A stretch of DNA of 64,000 bases from Trematomus loennbergii (taxonomy: Eukaryota; Chordata; Actinopteri; Perciformes; Nototheniidae), in assembly GCA_012861695.1 (NCBI GenBank), contig JAAOOA010000399.1:10697147-10761146 (forward strand), in the 5' to 3' direction. Made by a program: the position numbers and the translations under genes. Positions within the stretch are counted from its first letter, which is position 1. Every line of letters begins with the position of its first letter. Under the pieces are notes generated by a model. That model was not told the DNA's origin. It saw only the letters and a list, made by a program, of their open reading frames with translations, and ran no database searches. Shown here one piece after another: positions 13,401 to 52,759 of this stretch.

Positions 13401-16400
13401 GGATTATTCCCGGGCATCGAACATTGACCGGTCCGTCCTTCCGACAGCACCTCGCTCAGCGCGTGAACCCGATGTGGACCGCTCCCGATTGCCCCGCAGC
13501 CCGCCTTACACGGCCTTCCTGGGCAACCTGCCCTATGATGTCTCTGAGGAATCGATCAAAGACTTCTTTCGTGGCTTGGCCGTAAGTGTAGCAAGCACGC
13601 ATGCAGTGTAGGCCATAAAGCACATAGCACTTAGTTGTTACAGCTACTGCTACTCTTTGTTATGTAAGCAAACGCAAACAGTGAAACTCTCCTGAACATC
13701 TTGACAAGCTAGTCAGTAGGGATGGGTGTCGAGAACCGGTACTAAGTCAGTACCGGTACCTGATTGGACGGTATTGGTATACCGTTAAGCCGCTGGACAA
13801 ACGGTGCTGCTATCGGTATATGAATTACGCTACTTCCTTAGTTTAAACAATTCTGGTTGGTTGGGAACCCTCATCCCGTGTGACGTATCCGGTTTAAGTA
13901 CCACTCTGATTGGCCACTGTGAATGCCACTCGTCATCTGTCCTAACAGCGCTCTTATTATTACGAGACTCCCGGGGGCAGACCCAACATCTTGCTAGAAA
14001 CAGCGTCTCAAGGCTTCTTAACATTTAACAACCTATTAATGATGCATACCCACTTAACGGGAAGAAACTCGGCTAACAGACGATATGAACCATTTTACCT
14101 ACACGGAACAGAAGTCCAACACCAAGAGTCTAAATCAACACTTAGCAAAGCGGGCTAACGGCTACTTTAGCACATAACTGGCAAAAGCGATCTTTTCTAC
14201 GTCATTTTATCACAAACAACATATCACAGAAAGCTGAGATTCCACAGATTCCATTGGTATAAGTCTCATCACTACGACCAAAACTCACTGAACTAGCAGC
14301 CAGGAAAGAGCAAGAAAACAACTTCACTTTGCGTAGCCATGATGATAATTATGTCTTACCTTTGCCGTTTTGTGATCAAAAGTTGTGTTCAAGGGCATAA
14401 AAACAGTTAATCCAATGTCTCTGTGTAACTTTAAAATGATTACTGATCATCATTACAATTTAAAATAATAAACGCAATAAACGGATTATAATGGTTAGCC
14501 GACCGGAGCTTCCGGTTTAGGAGGTGTCTCGTTTTAACTGAATAATGGTCATGTTTACATGGATTTATGAACTGCCCCTAATTACCGCCCCCTTCCAGAG
14601 ACACACTGTCAAACACACTCATACCTGCTTGGTATGACATTGAAAAAGTTACATTCAATTACAATAAAATTACTGTTGTTTAAAGGTGGGGTATGTCATT
14701 TTGGAGAAACCAGCTCGAGTGCGCTAGAATTTGAAAATAAACAACCGCAAAAAATCTGCCTCTTCCTTCAGACTTCCTTACAGAGCCCCTCCTCCAACAC
14801 ACACGAACGCGCACATGACCAATGAGGGCACGAGATAAGTTTGTGCACAGATGGAAGGCTGACAGGCAGGTAGGCCATCCAGTTATTTTAGCCGAGCCGG
14901 CTAAAATGATTGGTCGTGCTTTTTACAGCGCCACGGCTTCCACAGAGGACATTTGTTTATGTATTTATTGTCAAAGCATTTAATATATTCATTGCTATCG
15001 GGATGTTAAGAGCATTCCATGGAATATAACAAAAAGTGTTTCTGTAATAAATTACATACCCCACCTTTAATCTTCACATCTTGTAATCATGTCTATAATT
15101 CTGAGCACCAAATCATTGAAGAGTATCGATAAGAGTATCGAAAAATACCGGTATCGATAAGCAGTATCGATAAAATCCTAACGATACCCATCCCTACTGT
15201 CAGTCATCCATATTCAATTAAATCTGTAACTTTACCAGTCAATTTGTTTATTTATAAAGAACAGGGCAAACAGGCTAGCCTTGTTTGTTCAATAGACACT
15301 CAATTCTTCTATATTTGTTTTTTCCAAAATGTGTGTTTGTACGGGTGCACTGGTACATTGCTAGGCCCAGTTTAGTGCATTTGGTTTTATGTTAATCTCT
15401 TACTTTCTTCCTCCCCAGATCAGTGCAGTGCGTCTGCCCCGGGAGCCCAGTAACCCTGAGAGGCTGAAGGGCTTTGGTTATGCCGAATTTGACGATGTGG
15501 ACTCCCTTCTGAGGGCCTTGAGTCTCAATGAGGAGGTGAGAGGCTGCAACAAGAACTTAGTTTAACATTTTAATCTGAAACCATGGATCTAAACTAACAA
15601 AGTGAACTACATTCCCCGTAACAATTAATCTGAAGTTAAAATGTATTTAATGGCCTCAATGCACAAAATAAAGATTTAAGTTGTACAATGAATGAAAGTG
15701 GGTTTCTATCTCTGATTAAAAAAAAAAAACAATTTTACAGAAGAATGACTAACTCTGTTTGTTCAACAGAACCTGGGAAACCGAAGGATCCGTGTAGATA
15801 TTGCTGACCAGTCTAATGATAAAGGTACAATGCTACCATTTTTTTTTGCGGTTACCATTTCTGGCCTCTTTGATTACATGTCATTTAGCAAGTGGGAATA
15901 TGTCCCTAAAACCTAATATCCTATCATTTAAACCTAAAATCTATTTTTCTTTACTCCTCAGAGAGAGACAATGGGTCTATGGGAGGCCGGGACAGGGGCG
16001 GCCGGATGTCGGACCTGGGTCCTGACAAGACTGACAGTGACTGGAGGGCTCCTCGCGGCAGCACAGAGGCTGATGATGCACCTCCCAAGAGAGAAGAGGC
16101 CTTTGGAGGAAGTGAGTCAGAATTGGCTTCGTTCCTGCTTTGAACAATCATTGTTATTTCACTCTTGAAGCCAGGACAATTGTGATCAAGGATAATTGTC
16201 TTAGAAGTTTTGGACAGAAGGGACCGATTTGACTAGTCAGTCACAATTTGACTATGATAAAGCTGATAGCACTTTAACAACCTGGCATAATATAGTTAAA
16301 ACTTAACTAACTTTGTTGTCCTACATTTATTAACATGTTTTCAGGTGTAAAACATGCTTAAGTGCAATTTATATTTATCCAAAATGTTGACTTAACTGCT

Positions 16401-19400
16401 AAAAAACAATGCGTGACTATCTCCCAGGCTCTGTTTAATGTTCAATCCAAACCCTAACAGTTCATTAGAAGAGGAATTCCCTATGTTAAACGGCATTTTT
16501 TTTTTTTTCGTGTGCTGGTACTGATTCAGGATCACGGGACCGCTACGAGCCGGGCGGCTTCAGAGACGGGCCGCGGCGGGACAACGACCGCTATGATGGA
16601 GGAAGAGACCGCTTCCGCGATCGCTATGATGACCGGGACCGTAGAGACTTCGATAGAGGAGGTGTGTCTTCGTGCTCGTTCAGATCCTCTTGCCCGTATG
16701 AGCTTAGGCTTCATGATCATAATCAGGATTTATTTTTGCCGGTCAAATGTCCGGAAATAATTTATTTTACCGGACAAATTCGAAACTTACCGGTCATGTT
16801 TCAATAATAATAAGAATTGTGTAGCAGAGTTTCCGTTAGCAGGTAATTACCGCACTATGACCGGATATGCTGATGTTTAAAACTCAGTTAATAGGGCTCA
16901 TTTTTATATTGCTTCAGTTTATAATCGTAAAAGTTCAGATTCATTTTTCAAAAATGATACGCTTCCACAAACAACATCATTATTACATTCAAACATACTA
17001 CTTGTAGTAGAAGTACATTATTCAAAAGTTTACATTAACTTTGGATAATAACACGGGAGAAACGGATCCTCTCTTTTCCCCTCTCCCTCCCTCTCCCCCT
17101 CTCCCCCTCTCCTCCCTCTCTCTCCCCCTCTCCCTCCCTCTCTCTCCTGACAGCCCGTCAGTTTCTCATGCAGCTCACTAAACAGTGGGCGGGGCTTCAG
17201 GTGAACAGCTGCGTGCCTCCGTCAGACTCAGCAGCTGATCTGATCTCTCTCTCGTTCGTTTATACTTCACTCGCGTTTATGTCCATATCGATCAGATCCA
17301 GCTCTCCTGATCGGCCTTTATAGAGAGCACCGATCAAACTATTAAGAGTGAATATCGGCCGGTAATGATCGGCGGCCAATCGATCGGAGCATCCCTAATT
17401 ATTACCGGACATTTTGACCGGCAGGTTTTGAATTTACCGTTTTTTAATAAATGTTACCAGCTAAAAACCGGTAATTACCGGCTAACGGAAACCCTGATCA
17501 TAATATCCCTCAAATGTTCTTTAACAATCCCATCTCAATCAAGTCATTGGCAAACACGTCTCCCTGTTCTCCATGCATGCACTAGTTCTTCCATTTTGAT
17601 ATCTCACCGGTTTTCTACCCTGCCATCCTTCCAGGTTTTGACTCTCGTGGTGGTGGAGCAGGAGGAAGTAGTCGTCGTGCCTTCGGCACTGGCTTCCGCC
17701 GCGATGATGACTTTCGGGGTAGCAGTGATAGTTACGGTCAACGGGAACGTTACGGGGCAGCGAGGACCGGTTCGAGAGGAAGGAGGAGAGGCGTGAAGAG
17801 AGAAGTGACGGTGAGAGTTGTTATTACTTCATGCATCACATTAAATAATATGTATTGACTGATCTTATGAAGTAGGGTTATTTTAGTGTTGCAATTTGTG
17901 CAAGTATTATTTGACGAAGACTTCAATCCTCTGCACCCTATAGAATGAAAATAATTGTTAATATAAATGGTACAACAAAATGAAGCCAACCCAACTACAT
18001 TTAAAAACAAATGTATTCATCATTTTGTATAATCTGTCAAGTTTCAACGGGAGAAATATAATTATTTCTTGTTCTCACAGCCGGTTCCACACAGAGACCC
18101 AAGTTGAACCTTAAGCCCCGTAGCATGCCTGGGGAGGAGGGAGGCAGTGCTGGAGGTGGCGGAGGCGGTGGCGGTGGTGGTGGTGGTGGCGGCGGAGGTG
18201 GTGGTGGCGGGGGAGGTCCCTCCCCAGCTGTAGCTGCACCTCCGAGCTCCGGCAGCAGGACTTCCTCCATCTTTGGTTCAGCCAAGCCGGTTGACACAGC
18301 AGCTAAGGAGAGGGAGGTGGAGGAGAGGCTGAAGAAACAGGAAGAGAGACTGCAGAGGCAGCTGGAGGAGGACAAAGGACGAGGACCTGACAGAAAGATT
18401 CGAGACAGGTCAGGGGTCCACATGGATGATTCTTCATGTCATTGTTTGTGAACATGCGATAACTCAATTGGTTATTTATGTTATATGAACACTCTATTGG
18501 ATGAACACTCTATTGGGGAAGCTCATTGTATCTATCCCTAAAATATATTTTAGGAAGATTTAAAAAAACTTTACTCTTGTAAATGTATAAACTTATTTTC
18601 TTTTTTGTTTTCAGGGACCCAAGCTGGCGCAATGAAGAAAGTCATCCTTCGAGGTCTCGCACAGGAAGTGAGTCTTCACAGCAAGGAAGTACTTCTGGAA
18701 GAGGTGAGATACGTCCGTGTTTGATTTAGTTAAAGATTGCCTTCAGGAATCCGGCTGTGTATCTTATTTTTGTGTCTGTTTCTTAACATGGCACTTTCAG
18801 CTAACACAGAATAATACAATAATATATATGTCATCTAATCTGTTGGACAATCATATAAAGATTACATTTTGAGAACCTTTTTTAGACTTTTTGTTTAAAA
18901 AAAAAAAGATGTGTGTGCAATGTACTTTGTATTTTAAAAAAAAACATAACAAAACGCTGTTTTTCATCCTAAAGGCTCCAGGTGTCGAGATGGTGAGCGC
19001 TCTGGGGAGAATGAGGTTTTCAGTGCGAGAGATAGTGAGCCCTCCTCCCCTGGGACTTCCCCGCTGCCCCCCTCCACCAACTCCCCCAAGGAGCTGCTGA
19101 AGGTGGTGCCAGCGCCTCCTCCCAAGGAGAATGTCTGGGCCAAGAGAAGTGCAGCCAGCACAGGCTCTAGTGAGGGGGACGGACGACCTCCGGCCTCTCC
19201 TGTCTCCCCCGGTGGGTCGACTCCTCCCAAGCTCAGGTGAGACATGCTGCATGATGGGAAGCCTTTCCCCAGCACACTGCTCAGAAACTGCCATTTCAAA
19301 ACATTTCACACCTAGAACTAGTTATCAAAAGTTATTGGAAAAGTGAAACTGTCGGTGTTCAAGTGTTTTGTGTACAAACTCCTGACTATTCTTACTTTCT

Positions 19401-21220
19401 CCTTAGCTCCCCAAATTCTGCGGATGAAAGAGAATCTGAAAAAGGTAAGGCCTGCTGATGTGTGGGGAATGTTTACCCAAACCTCAGTGTAGACCTCGAT
19501 TACCATAAAACAAATCATTTAAACTATAAACAAAATCAACAAGCATGTATTAGACGCCAACTCGCATGATCTGCTACGCTGTCTTGTTATTGTTTTGATC
19601 AAGAGCCCGTTAGTGGCAGAAAAATAGATCTTGTAAGATTAACTGTAACTGCAAGTATTTCTCTTAGTTGTTTTGCAGACTCGAAATCCATAAAGAGACA
19701 TTTGTTTGAAAATGAAAACTAGAATCCGGTGTTTTCAGTTAATTCTGTTAAGTTAGATGTCAACTTTCACCAAGCAGACAGGAAGTACATTTCTTATGTA
19801 CGTAGTCCGTGTAATAACATAAGTCTTATATGAAGCTCCAGTGTTTTTCATCGAGACTGTTTATTTCCTGGATTAGGGGCAAGAAAAGCTTCTTTTCACA
19901 CTTTGTTTCTGCGTCATACTGGAAAGAAAACATCTCCTCTTCCTGCAGAGATTGAATTCATTACAAGGGGAGCACTGACATGTCTCGATTAGTCTGCCTT
20001 GTTGCAGAATAATATGCACATGCACCACAATTCTGACTTAAATGATATAAATGTATGTGTTAGGTTCAAACTGGCCAAATGTGGAAACAGTGCTGTATAA
20101 GAATACAACATTAAAGCCAATTTAACATGAAACGAGATGAGTTGCACGGCTTAAGCTCAGCTTGCATGCAGGCAGATGTGAACCCTCATTTGGCCTGGCA
20201 TCAGTGACTAACACTTTTCGAATCCAACCCAGTGGCTTTTCATGCTGCAGTGTGTTGTGAGTGTAGTCTCCTTTACAAAGTCCAACAACCTCCCTCCCTT
20301 CACTCAACTGTCTGGCTTCTTTAAGATGAGAACAAGGCTGACGTTATGCGTCGTGACCGGGGGCCCCCACGAGCACGAGGGGGTTCTTCAGGGCATGGAG
20401 CAGGGCGTGGCCGAGGAGATGGTCCCAACAGAGACCGAAGAAAGGAGGCAGACAGGTCAGCCACCCTAAGCTAGGCTCTCCAGGAGGAGAGTTAGTGGGC
20501 ATCTGTAAAGAATGGCCTTTGCTCAGTTACACAGCTCATGATGCATTCATTGTTACAAGGACTTGTGCAGTGCTATTTAATGCTCGACCTTTTCTTCGAT
20601 CAGTTTGAGTGCTAAAACTTCAGTACAACATCAATTGGACATGAAACTCAGAACTGTGCGAACTGTATTGTGAAGCTTTTCTTCTAAATATAAGTAAATA
20701 TAAACTGAGCACACCAATCAGCTTGTAGATGTACATTTTCAGATAATGAATTTGTGCTCCTTTTTAGTTGTGTGTGTGTGTTTTGAGGATTCACAGCAAG
20801 GGTCAACTTTGCAGCACTGAGGTCCACCGATAGATCTTAACCTCAGTGTTCGCTCTGATTGTAGAAAGGATATCAGAAGAGACCGAGACTCCAGACCACC
20901 CCCAGAGCCAAAGAAATTCCACGAAACCCCAACCCCTGTAAGTCCTTCACTGCGCAGGATTAGTCCAGTCTGACATCCCTCAAATAAGTTTCATTAAAGA
21001 GTTCCCCTTAAAGCCTTCAGTAGTTGTATCAGTGCTCCCCGCACATTATAGGTTTGAAACCTTGTCCCTAATGTTTTCATCCTACTTTCTTCTTCTAACA
21101 TCCAAAGCTTACTGTACTGATCCAGGTTCTTTTTTGTTTTGCCTTTTGTAGAAGTTCAGCTCAGCGAGTAAGTACGCCGCTCTGCTAATGGACGGGGACG
21201 ACGCAGAGGACGTAGAATAG
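9673..21220 (+). CDS. eif4b: Eukaryotic translation initiation factor 4B (frame break in exon 8)
   Basis: Cytoplasmic RNA-binding cofactor that stimulates the eIF4A helicase during ribosome recruitment. Exons: 9673-9685, 12000-12143, 13376-13581, 15419-15535, 15770-15824, 15962-16111, 16530-16661, 17635-17810, 18081-18408, 18615-18703, 18975-19236, 19407-19444, 20326-20455, 20865-20937 and 21152-21220. Allowing one missing base in exon 8, the product is 660 aa (human about 611). The N-terminus MAASAKKKNKKGKT is nearly identical to human. An RRM spans about 97-172, with RNP2 AFLGNLPY and RNP1 KGFGYAEF. A DRYG-like region rich in Asp, Arg, Tyr and Gly follows, then RPKLNLKPR, a long poly-Gly run, the motif ASIFG-type SSIFGSAKPVDTAA, and a C-terminus SKYAALLMDGDDAEDVE. 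Exon 8 changes frame beside the G run at 17754-17757. Introns 3 and 7 hold hAT-type insertions. Teleosts can carry two eif4b copies; which this is cannot be told. Confidence 0.95.
13717..15196. mobile_element. hAT-like nonautonomous DNA transposon in eif4b intron 3
   Basis: The left end TAGGGATGGGTGTCG and the inverted right end (TAGGGATGGGTATCG when reversed) form about 15-bp terminal inverted repeats. They are followed by subterminal CCGGTA/ATCGAT-rich repeats. The flanks CTAGTCAG (13709-13716) and CTGTCAG (15197-15203) look like an 8-bp target duplication with one base lost. No transposase coding sequence is visible over 1.48 kb, so the copy is nonautonomous. A second, TTAA-flanked element is nested inside it at 14680-15070. 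Confidence 0.75.
14680..15070 (+). mobile_element. TTAA-flanked MITE, copy 1 (nested)
   Basis: About 390 bp bounded by TTAAAGGTGGGGTA at the left and TACCCCACCTTTAA at the right, with inverted ends of about 38 bp including GAGAAACCAGCTCGAG. TTAA at both ends suggests piggyBac-like target-site choice. The interior has no coding sequence. A copy of the same length and interior lies in tns2 at 46442-46832 in the opposite orientation. The element is nested in the hAT-like transposon of eif4b intron 3, so it is the younger insertion. Confidence 0.8.
16724..17506. mobile_element. hAT-type nonautonomous transposon in eif4b intron 7
   Basis: The element is flanked by a perfect 8-bp direct repeat ATCATAAT (16716-16723 and 17507-17514), the hallmark of hAT insertion. 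The ends begin CAGG and finish CCTG. The right end, reversed, reads CAGGGTTTCCGTTAGCCGG, and the same core (agagtttccgttagc) also occurs inside the left part. CCGGTAATTACCGG-type subterminal motifs are abundant at both ends. The 783-bp body contains a polypyrimidine tract at about 17070-17150 and no transposase frame. Confidence 0.85.
17070..17152. repeat. Polypyrimidine (CT)-rich tract
   Basis: Roughly 80 bases of almost uninterrupted C and T on the + strand inside the hAT element of eif4b intron 7. It is low-complexity sequence able in principle to form triplex DNA. Confidence 0.8.
17754..17757 (+). other. Frame break in eif4b exon 8 beside GGGG
   Basis: Upstream the frame reads the conserved RRAFGTGFRRDDDFRG segment. 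Downstream of this G run the family-like sequence DRFERKEERREERSD is found in the next frame, and only that frame joins exon 9 in phase (GSTQRPKLNL). Exon 8 as given ends in phase 0, whereas exon 9 needs phase 1. One missing base accounts for everything. Confidence 0.85.
18156..18212 (+). repeat. GGN repeat coding for poly-glycine in eif4b
   Basis: About 20 or more consecutive glycine codons (mixed GGT, GGC, GGA, GGG) in exon 9, between the RPKLNLKPRSM segment and the AAPPSSGSRTSSIFG segment. Human eIF4B has no such tract at this point (it reads ...TPKEDDSSAST...), so it is a lineage-specific low-complexity expansion within the disordered middle of the protein. Confidence 0.85.
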
Positions 21221-21535
21221 AGAGAAAATAACGAGAAGAGGCCCGACAGCGCAATACGAGGAGAAAAAAGACGACCGCTGAAAAAAATAATCTCACATAG
21301 CTTATGAAAAAAACTCCTCACGTGGAAGAGGCTCCCGGGAGGACATCACTCCCTCCTTCCTTTCCTCCTACAAACCTGTCCTTTACTTTAAAAACACCCC
21401 CCCATCCTCCCTCCCCCGCCCCGCCTTCAGGACTATTCAGCTTCTTAAGAATAGTCGCATACTGGACTTGTTTTAAATGGGAAAAAAGGAGTAGCTGACA
21501 CATTGAAAAGTGATGGATGACCTTGAATTAATTGT

Positions 21536-21545
21536 AATAAATAAA
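21536..21545 (+). terminator. Polyadenylation signal of eif4b
   Basis: Overlapping AATAAATAAA about 315 bases after the stop codon. It is the first canonical hexamer after the coding end. Later AT-rich sequence contains other candidates, so longer 3' ends are possible. Confidence 0.55.
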
Positions 21546-21559
21546 TGGAAAAAGTGGGG

Positions 21560-24000
21560 AAAAAATGAATTTGTATATTTGTGGATCTACAGTGGGGGGA
21601 GGTTGGATGATATGACCGGAGATACAGTTTACCAACCTGATTTTATTAATTCGAATCAACTTTTGACCTATCTATCTTGGTAATGCCCAACTTGAATGCA
21701 GAACTATTAATTATAAGCCCTTTTTATTCCCCTATATTCATAATTAAGTCAGTTATTAAAATCTATTTATTCTTTTTTTTGATGAAACTTGATGAAGAAT
21801 ATCCTGCCTTCCAATACTCTGACATGATTGTTGATGCTGGTTACTAGTAATTTAAAAAAAAGAAACTGCCAGCAACAAAATGTTGAATTGATGCTAAACT
21901 GAGTGACGGTATTGCAAGATAGGATGATGACTTGTATGTTGAAAGAAAACGGCTGAAAAACAATTATTGCCTGAAGAACCAATTAAGTCCTACTGCTATT
22001 ATCCCCAATCATTGTACTGATGTCTCTATTACTACACACCTGAAAAAAAAAATAACATCAGTTAAAGGCTTGTAATGCACGTTCCCAGCAGTCATAAAGA
22101 TTCTCCACAGCTGTCTCAATCATTCACTCTTCCTGAAGTGAGGAATACAAATATTTGGGCAAAGTATGGAGTTGCCTTGAGCAGGATGTGAGTACTTCCA
22201 CAAGATTACATGAACCTGTCTTCCAATTTGCAATAAATTGGGGTCATTATGTGCATTCATATAGTATGTGGTCATTTTTTGTATGCATTAGTGGAGGGAT
22301 TTGAGCTGACTGCTTGTTTCAAGTCATTTAAAGTGTCTTAAGTGTGTAAGGCCACACACACTATAGTGACAGTCATTCAAAACGAACCATGAAGTGTTGT
22401 CAGTTGCAGAATTGCATCATCAAACAAATCTTTTTATGAGCAACTATGTGTTTTCCCCATTGCTTACTGTTCTCCCGGTGTGGTCTGTGAGACACAACAT
22501 TTCTTCAGTCCCGACCCCTGCTGAGGGCCGGTCTCCTGGTGGCAGCTGGTCAGGATCCTGCTGAGCTGCACGGACACACTGAAGGAGTTTGTGTCTCCTG
22601 AAGCTCACCGATGGCCTACCAGAGAGCTCCACTTCTTTCACAGTTTCTAACAAAATAGTTTGTTTATAGTTCGAGACCATTCATTTATAGGGCATGTAGT
22701 GTGTGGGTGTGAGAGAAAGATGCTGGACAATTGTCTTAAGGCTTCTGCTTATTTCTTATCTGCATCTCGCTTAGATCGATGTCAAGTTAGGGAATTGTCC
22801 CATTTATTTAGTAAATTCAGTGACAACAATGTCTATTATTTTTTAAATCATGCGTAGGTAATGCTGTAACGGTAACATTTCAAACAGGGACTGAAGTTCT
22901 CATCTATCTTACATAGTAATGCATCGATGTGTTGCTACACCACCAATGAATAAGTTAAAACTACTAATAAATATCACTATGAAACCTGTGCAGTTGATTA
23001 CTTTAGGACAATTGTTTCAGTTTTTCTGAAATGTGCCAATCTACCATTATCTAAAACGATGTTTGGGTGAAAATTGGATAAATATACAAACCCTAATAGA
23101 GAAAGTTATTAAAAACACTTGCATTTGTCTTTTGGAAGGTATCCCAAATTAAAATGATTGACAAGTGCAGGAAAAAACAATGTTTCTGCCTGTAGTGTTG
23201 TGTCTCACTTTAATAGAGACCTCAATACTTCTTAATCTTAGAGTTTAAACTAGCGTGTTTGTGCACCCTAGTCACCCCCCACCACCATAACCCCCCCTGT
23301 TGCCATGTGAATTAACAGCTGGTCCACACAGGAGGGTCCTTCCCTCTACTTCAAGCCACAACATGACTCGTGTTTGCGTCATTCAGGTCCCCAGATGATG
23401 TATCAAGTGCAATTTTCCCCCATCTTTTTGGTGGTCAACTATGCTGGGTCCACCCATGTGGAACTGCAATAAAGATGGATCTGTGCAGATGTACTTGTGC
23501 ACTTGATGGGTTTGTCGCCTAATTTAGCTCACAGCCACAGATTTGTCTCGCTTTAAACTAAGGGCCGCTTTGTATGGTCTAACTGGAGGCCAACATCATG
23601 GTTTTAAAAAGAGCTTATTGTTGGAGATTTTCCCCTCGCAACCCTAAAGCCCCTGCTTGAAGGAGCATTTTGTCTAGAGAATGTTGTTTGGGGAAATATA
23701 GCTATGTGTGTGTTACAGAGAGCTGAAGGAATTTAACGACTTCAGAAGCAGATCTCAGAGTTAAGCACAGAGCCTATCATTGTTTTTTGTTTCAGCGGAG
23801 AGCCACTGAGAGAATAAAGAGGACATTACTGTAAAATTGGTGTCCTGTCAAAATGCAAGATCACAACCGAGAAAACCCATGCCAGCAGTCAAAAGTCTTC
23901 ACTTCCTCACATCAGGCTGACAGGAAGTAGAAGTGGGATCAACTCACTACAGTATGTTCTCATGTGCAAAGTTACAGAGTCTAGAGGGATGACGTGTGTG
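21560..24000. other. Intergenic region between eif4b and tns2
   Basis: AT-rich sequence with no supported exon. A GC-richer patch at about 22440-22640 has an open frame on the minus strand but no recognisable domain or splice structure. Distal eif4b 3' UTR and tns2 promoter elements probably lie here but cannot be marked from sequence alone. Confidence 0.5.
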
Positions 24001-24009
24001 AAAGAAGTT

Positions 24010-24724
24010 CTATCTAATCACTCCCCCATGAGGAAGAGGAGAGTGAGAGGGGCTGAAGTCAAGCCAAAGGAAAGGGGAAGGGCCTGACATCAACAAGCCA
24101 AAACAGCTGCCCCCTTCTCCCCCATGGAGAAACAGCAAGAGAAGCCTGATGCAGCAAGAGAGAGGAGAGAGGGGAAGACTTGAGGGTCTGTAAATGTGGA
24201 GCAGGAGAGCCTTGTGTGAAACATTTGAGGGTCTGTACAGGAGAAGAGACGGAGGTTTTGGCAAGTGGAAAGGGGGAAGGGAAGAGAGAGGGGGAGAGTG
24301 TGTGCTTGCATGCTTTTCATAGTGAGGATAGCCAGGGAGCAAGGGACAGGGAAGACTGTAAGAGGAGAGGTGTGGGGAAAGAGAGTAGGGTCTGTGCATG
24401 GTGACACTTTTTGGAAGGGTGAAAGAGGGTTGTAAGAAGAGAGGGGGAAAAGGAGACGGGAAAAAAGTCATCTGGAGTGGATTTCAAGGCAGGACAAGCT
24501 GTCAGAGAGAAGGGCTGAGGTGTGAGGAGTCGCTAGGGAAGAATAAGCATGTTGGGAGAGAAAGACCTTAGCTGTCGCAGAAACATAAGGAGGTCCGTCT
24601 AAAATATGAAGCACTGAGAATAGGAGAAGAAAAAAGGGGACCTTCTGGAGCAAAGCACTAGAGGAGGAACGTTTAGGAGACTTAAAAAAATTAAAAGGAG
24701 CTAAACAAGGTATCTGCTGGAAAT
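24010..24724 (+). promoter_or_regulatory. Purine-rich leader / probable 5' UTR upstream of tns2
   Basis: About 700 bases just before the tns2 start codon are strongly purine-biased on the + strand (runs such as ggaagaggagagtgagagggg). The phrase gggtctgt recurs at about 24184, 24228 and 24387, suggesting degenerate internal duplication. No intron-like signals are needed to join it to the coding exon, so it may be transcribed leader, promoter, or both. No TATA box was found. Confidence 0.4.
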
Positions 24725-52452
<27,728 letters not shown>

Positions 52453-52724
52453 GAGAGCAGGCGACATTTGAACATTTCGGACCATTGGGATTTTGGGGGA
52501 TGAGATTTTTAATGAAGTGTGTTTGTGACTACATTTGTTGGCACAACTGTACTCTGACTGTTTTAAAAACCGAATCCAGTTCTGACAGATCAACACTCTG
52601 TAAGGTAAAGTATTGTTTTATACGTCAGGTTACAGAGCAAAATCTTCAATAGGATTAGTGAACAAACCAAAAATTGAGCTTACTTTGTTTACTTTTGCCA
52701 AATGTTTATTTTTATTTTGCTGTG

Positions 52725-52730
52725 AATAAA
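52725..52730 (+). terminator. Polyadenylation signal of tns2
   Basis: AATAAA about 270 bases after the tns2 stop codon, in AT-rich 3' UTR sequence. Another AATAAA-like hexamer near 53720 (gtaataaaaatcc) could serve a longer form. Confidence 0.55.
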
Positions 52731-52759
52731 TCAATTTTATTTCTATCCATCTGTTTCAA

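Noticed and set aside
13800..14028. 74-codon frame inside the hAT-like element as a transposase fragment
   Set aside because: No hAT transposase motif (no BED finger, no C-terminal dimerisation segment) can be seen; the element looks nonautonomous.
18037..18423. 128-codon minus-strand frame with a poly-proline tract
   Set aside because: Antisense shadow of eif4b exon 9, whose GGN codons read as CCN on the other strand.
22444..22680. 78-codon minus-strand frame in a GC-richer patch
   Set aside because: No recognisable domain, no splice signals and no plausible promoter or polyadenylation signal around it. It may be a repeat or decayed fragment, but this cannot be supported.
24010..24471. 153-codon minus-strand frame rich in Pro, Ser and Leu
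   Set aside because: It is the complement of the purine-rich segment upstream of tns2; composition alone explains the open frame and no family is recognised.
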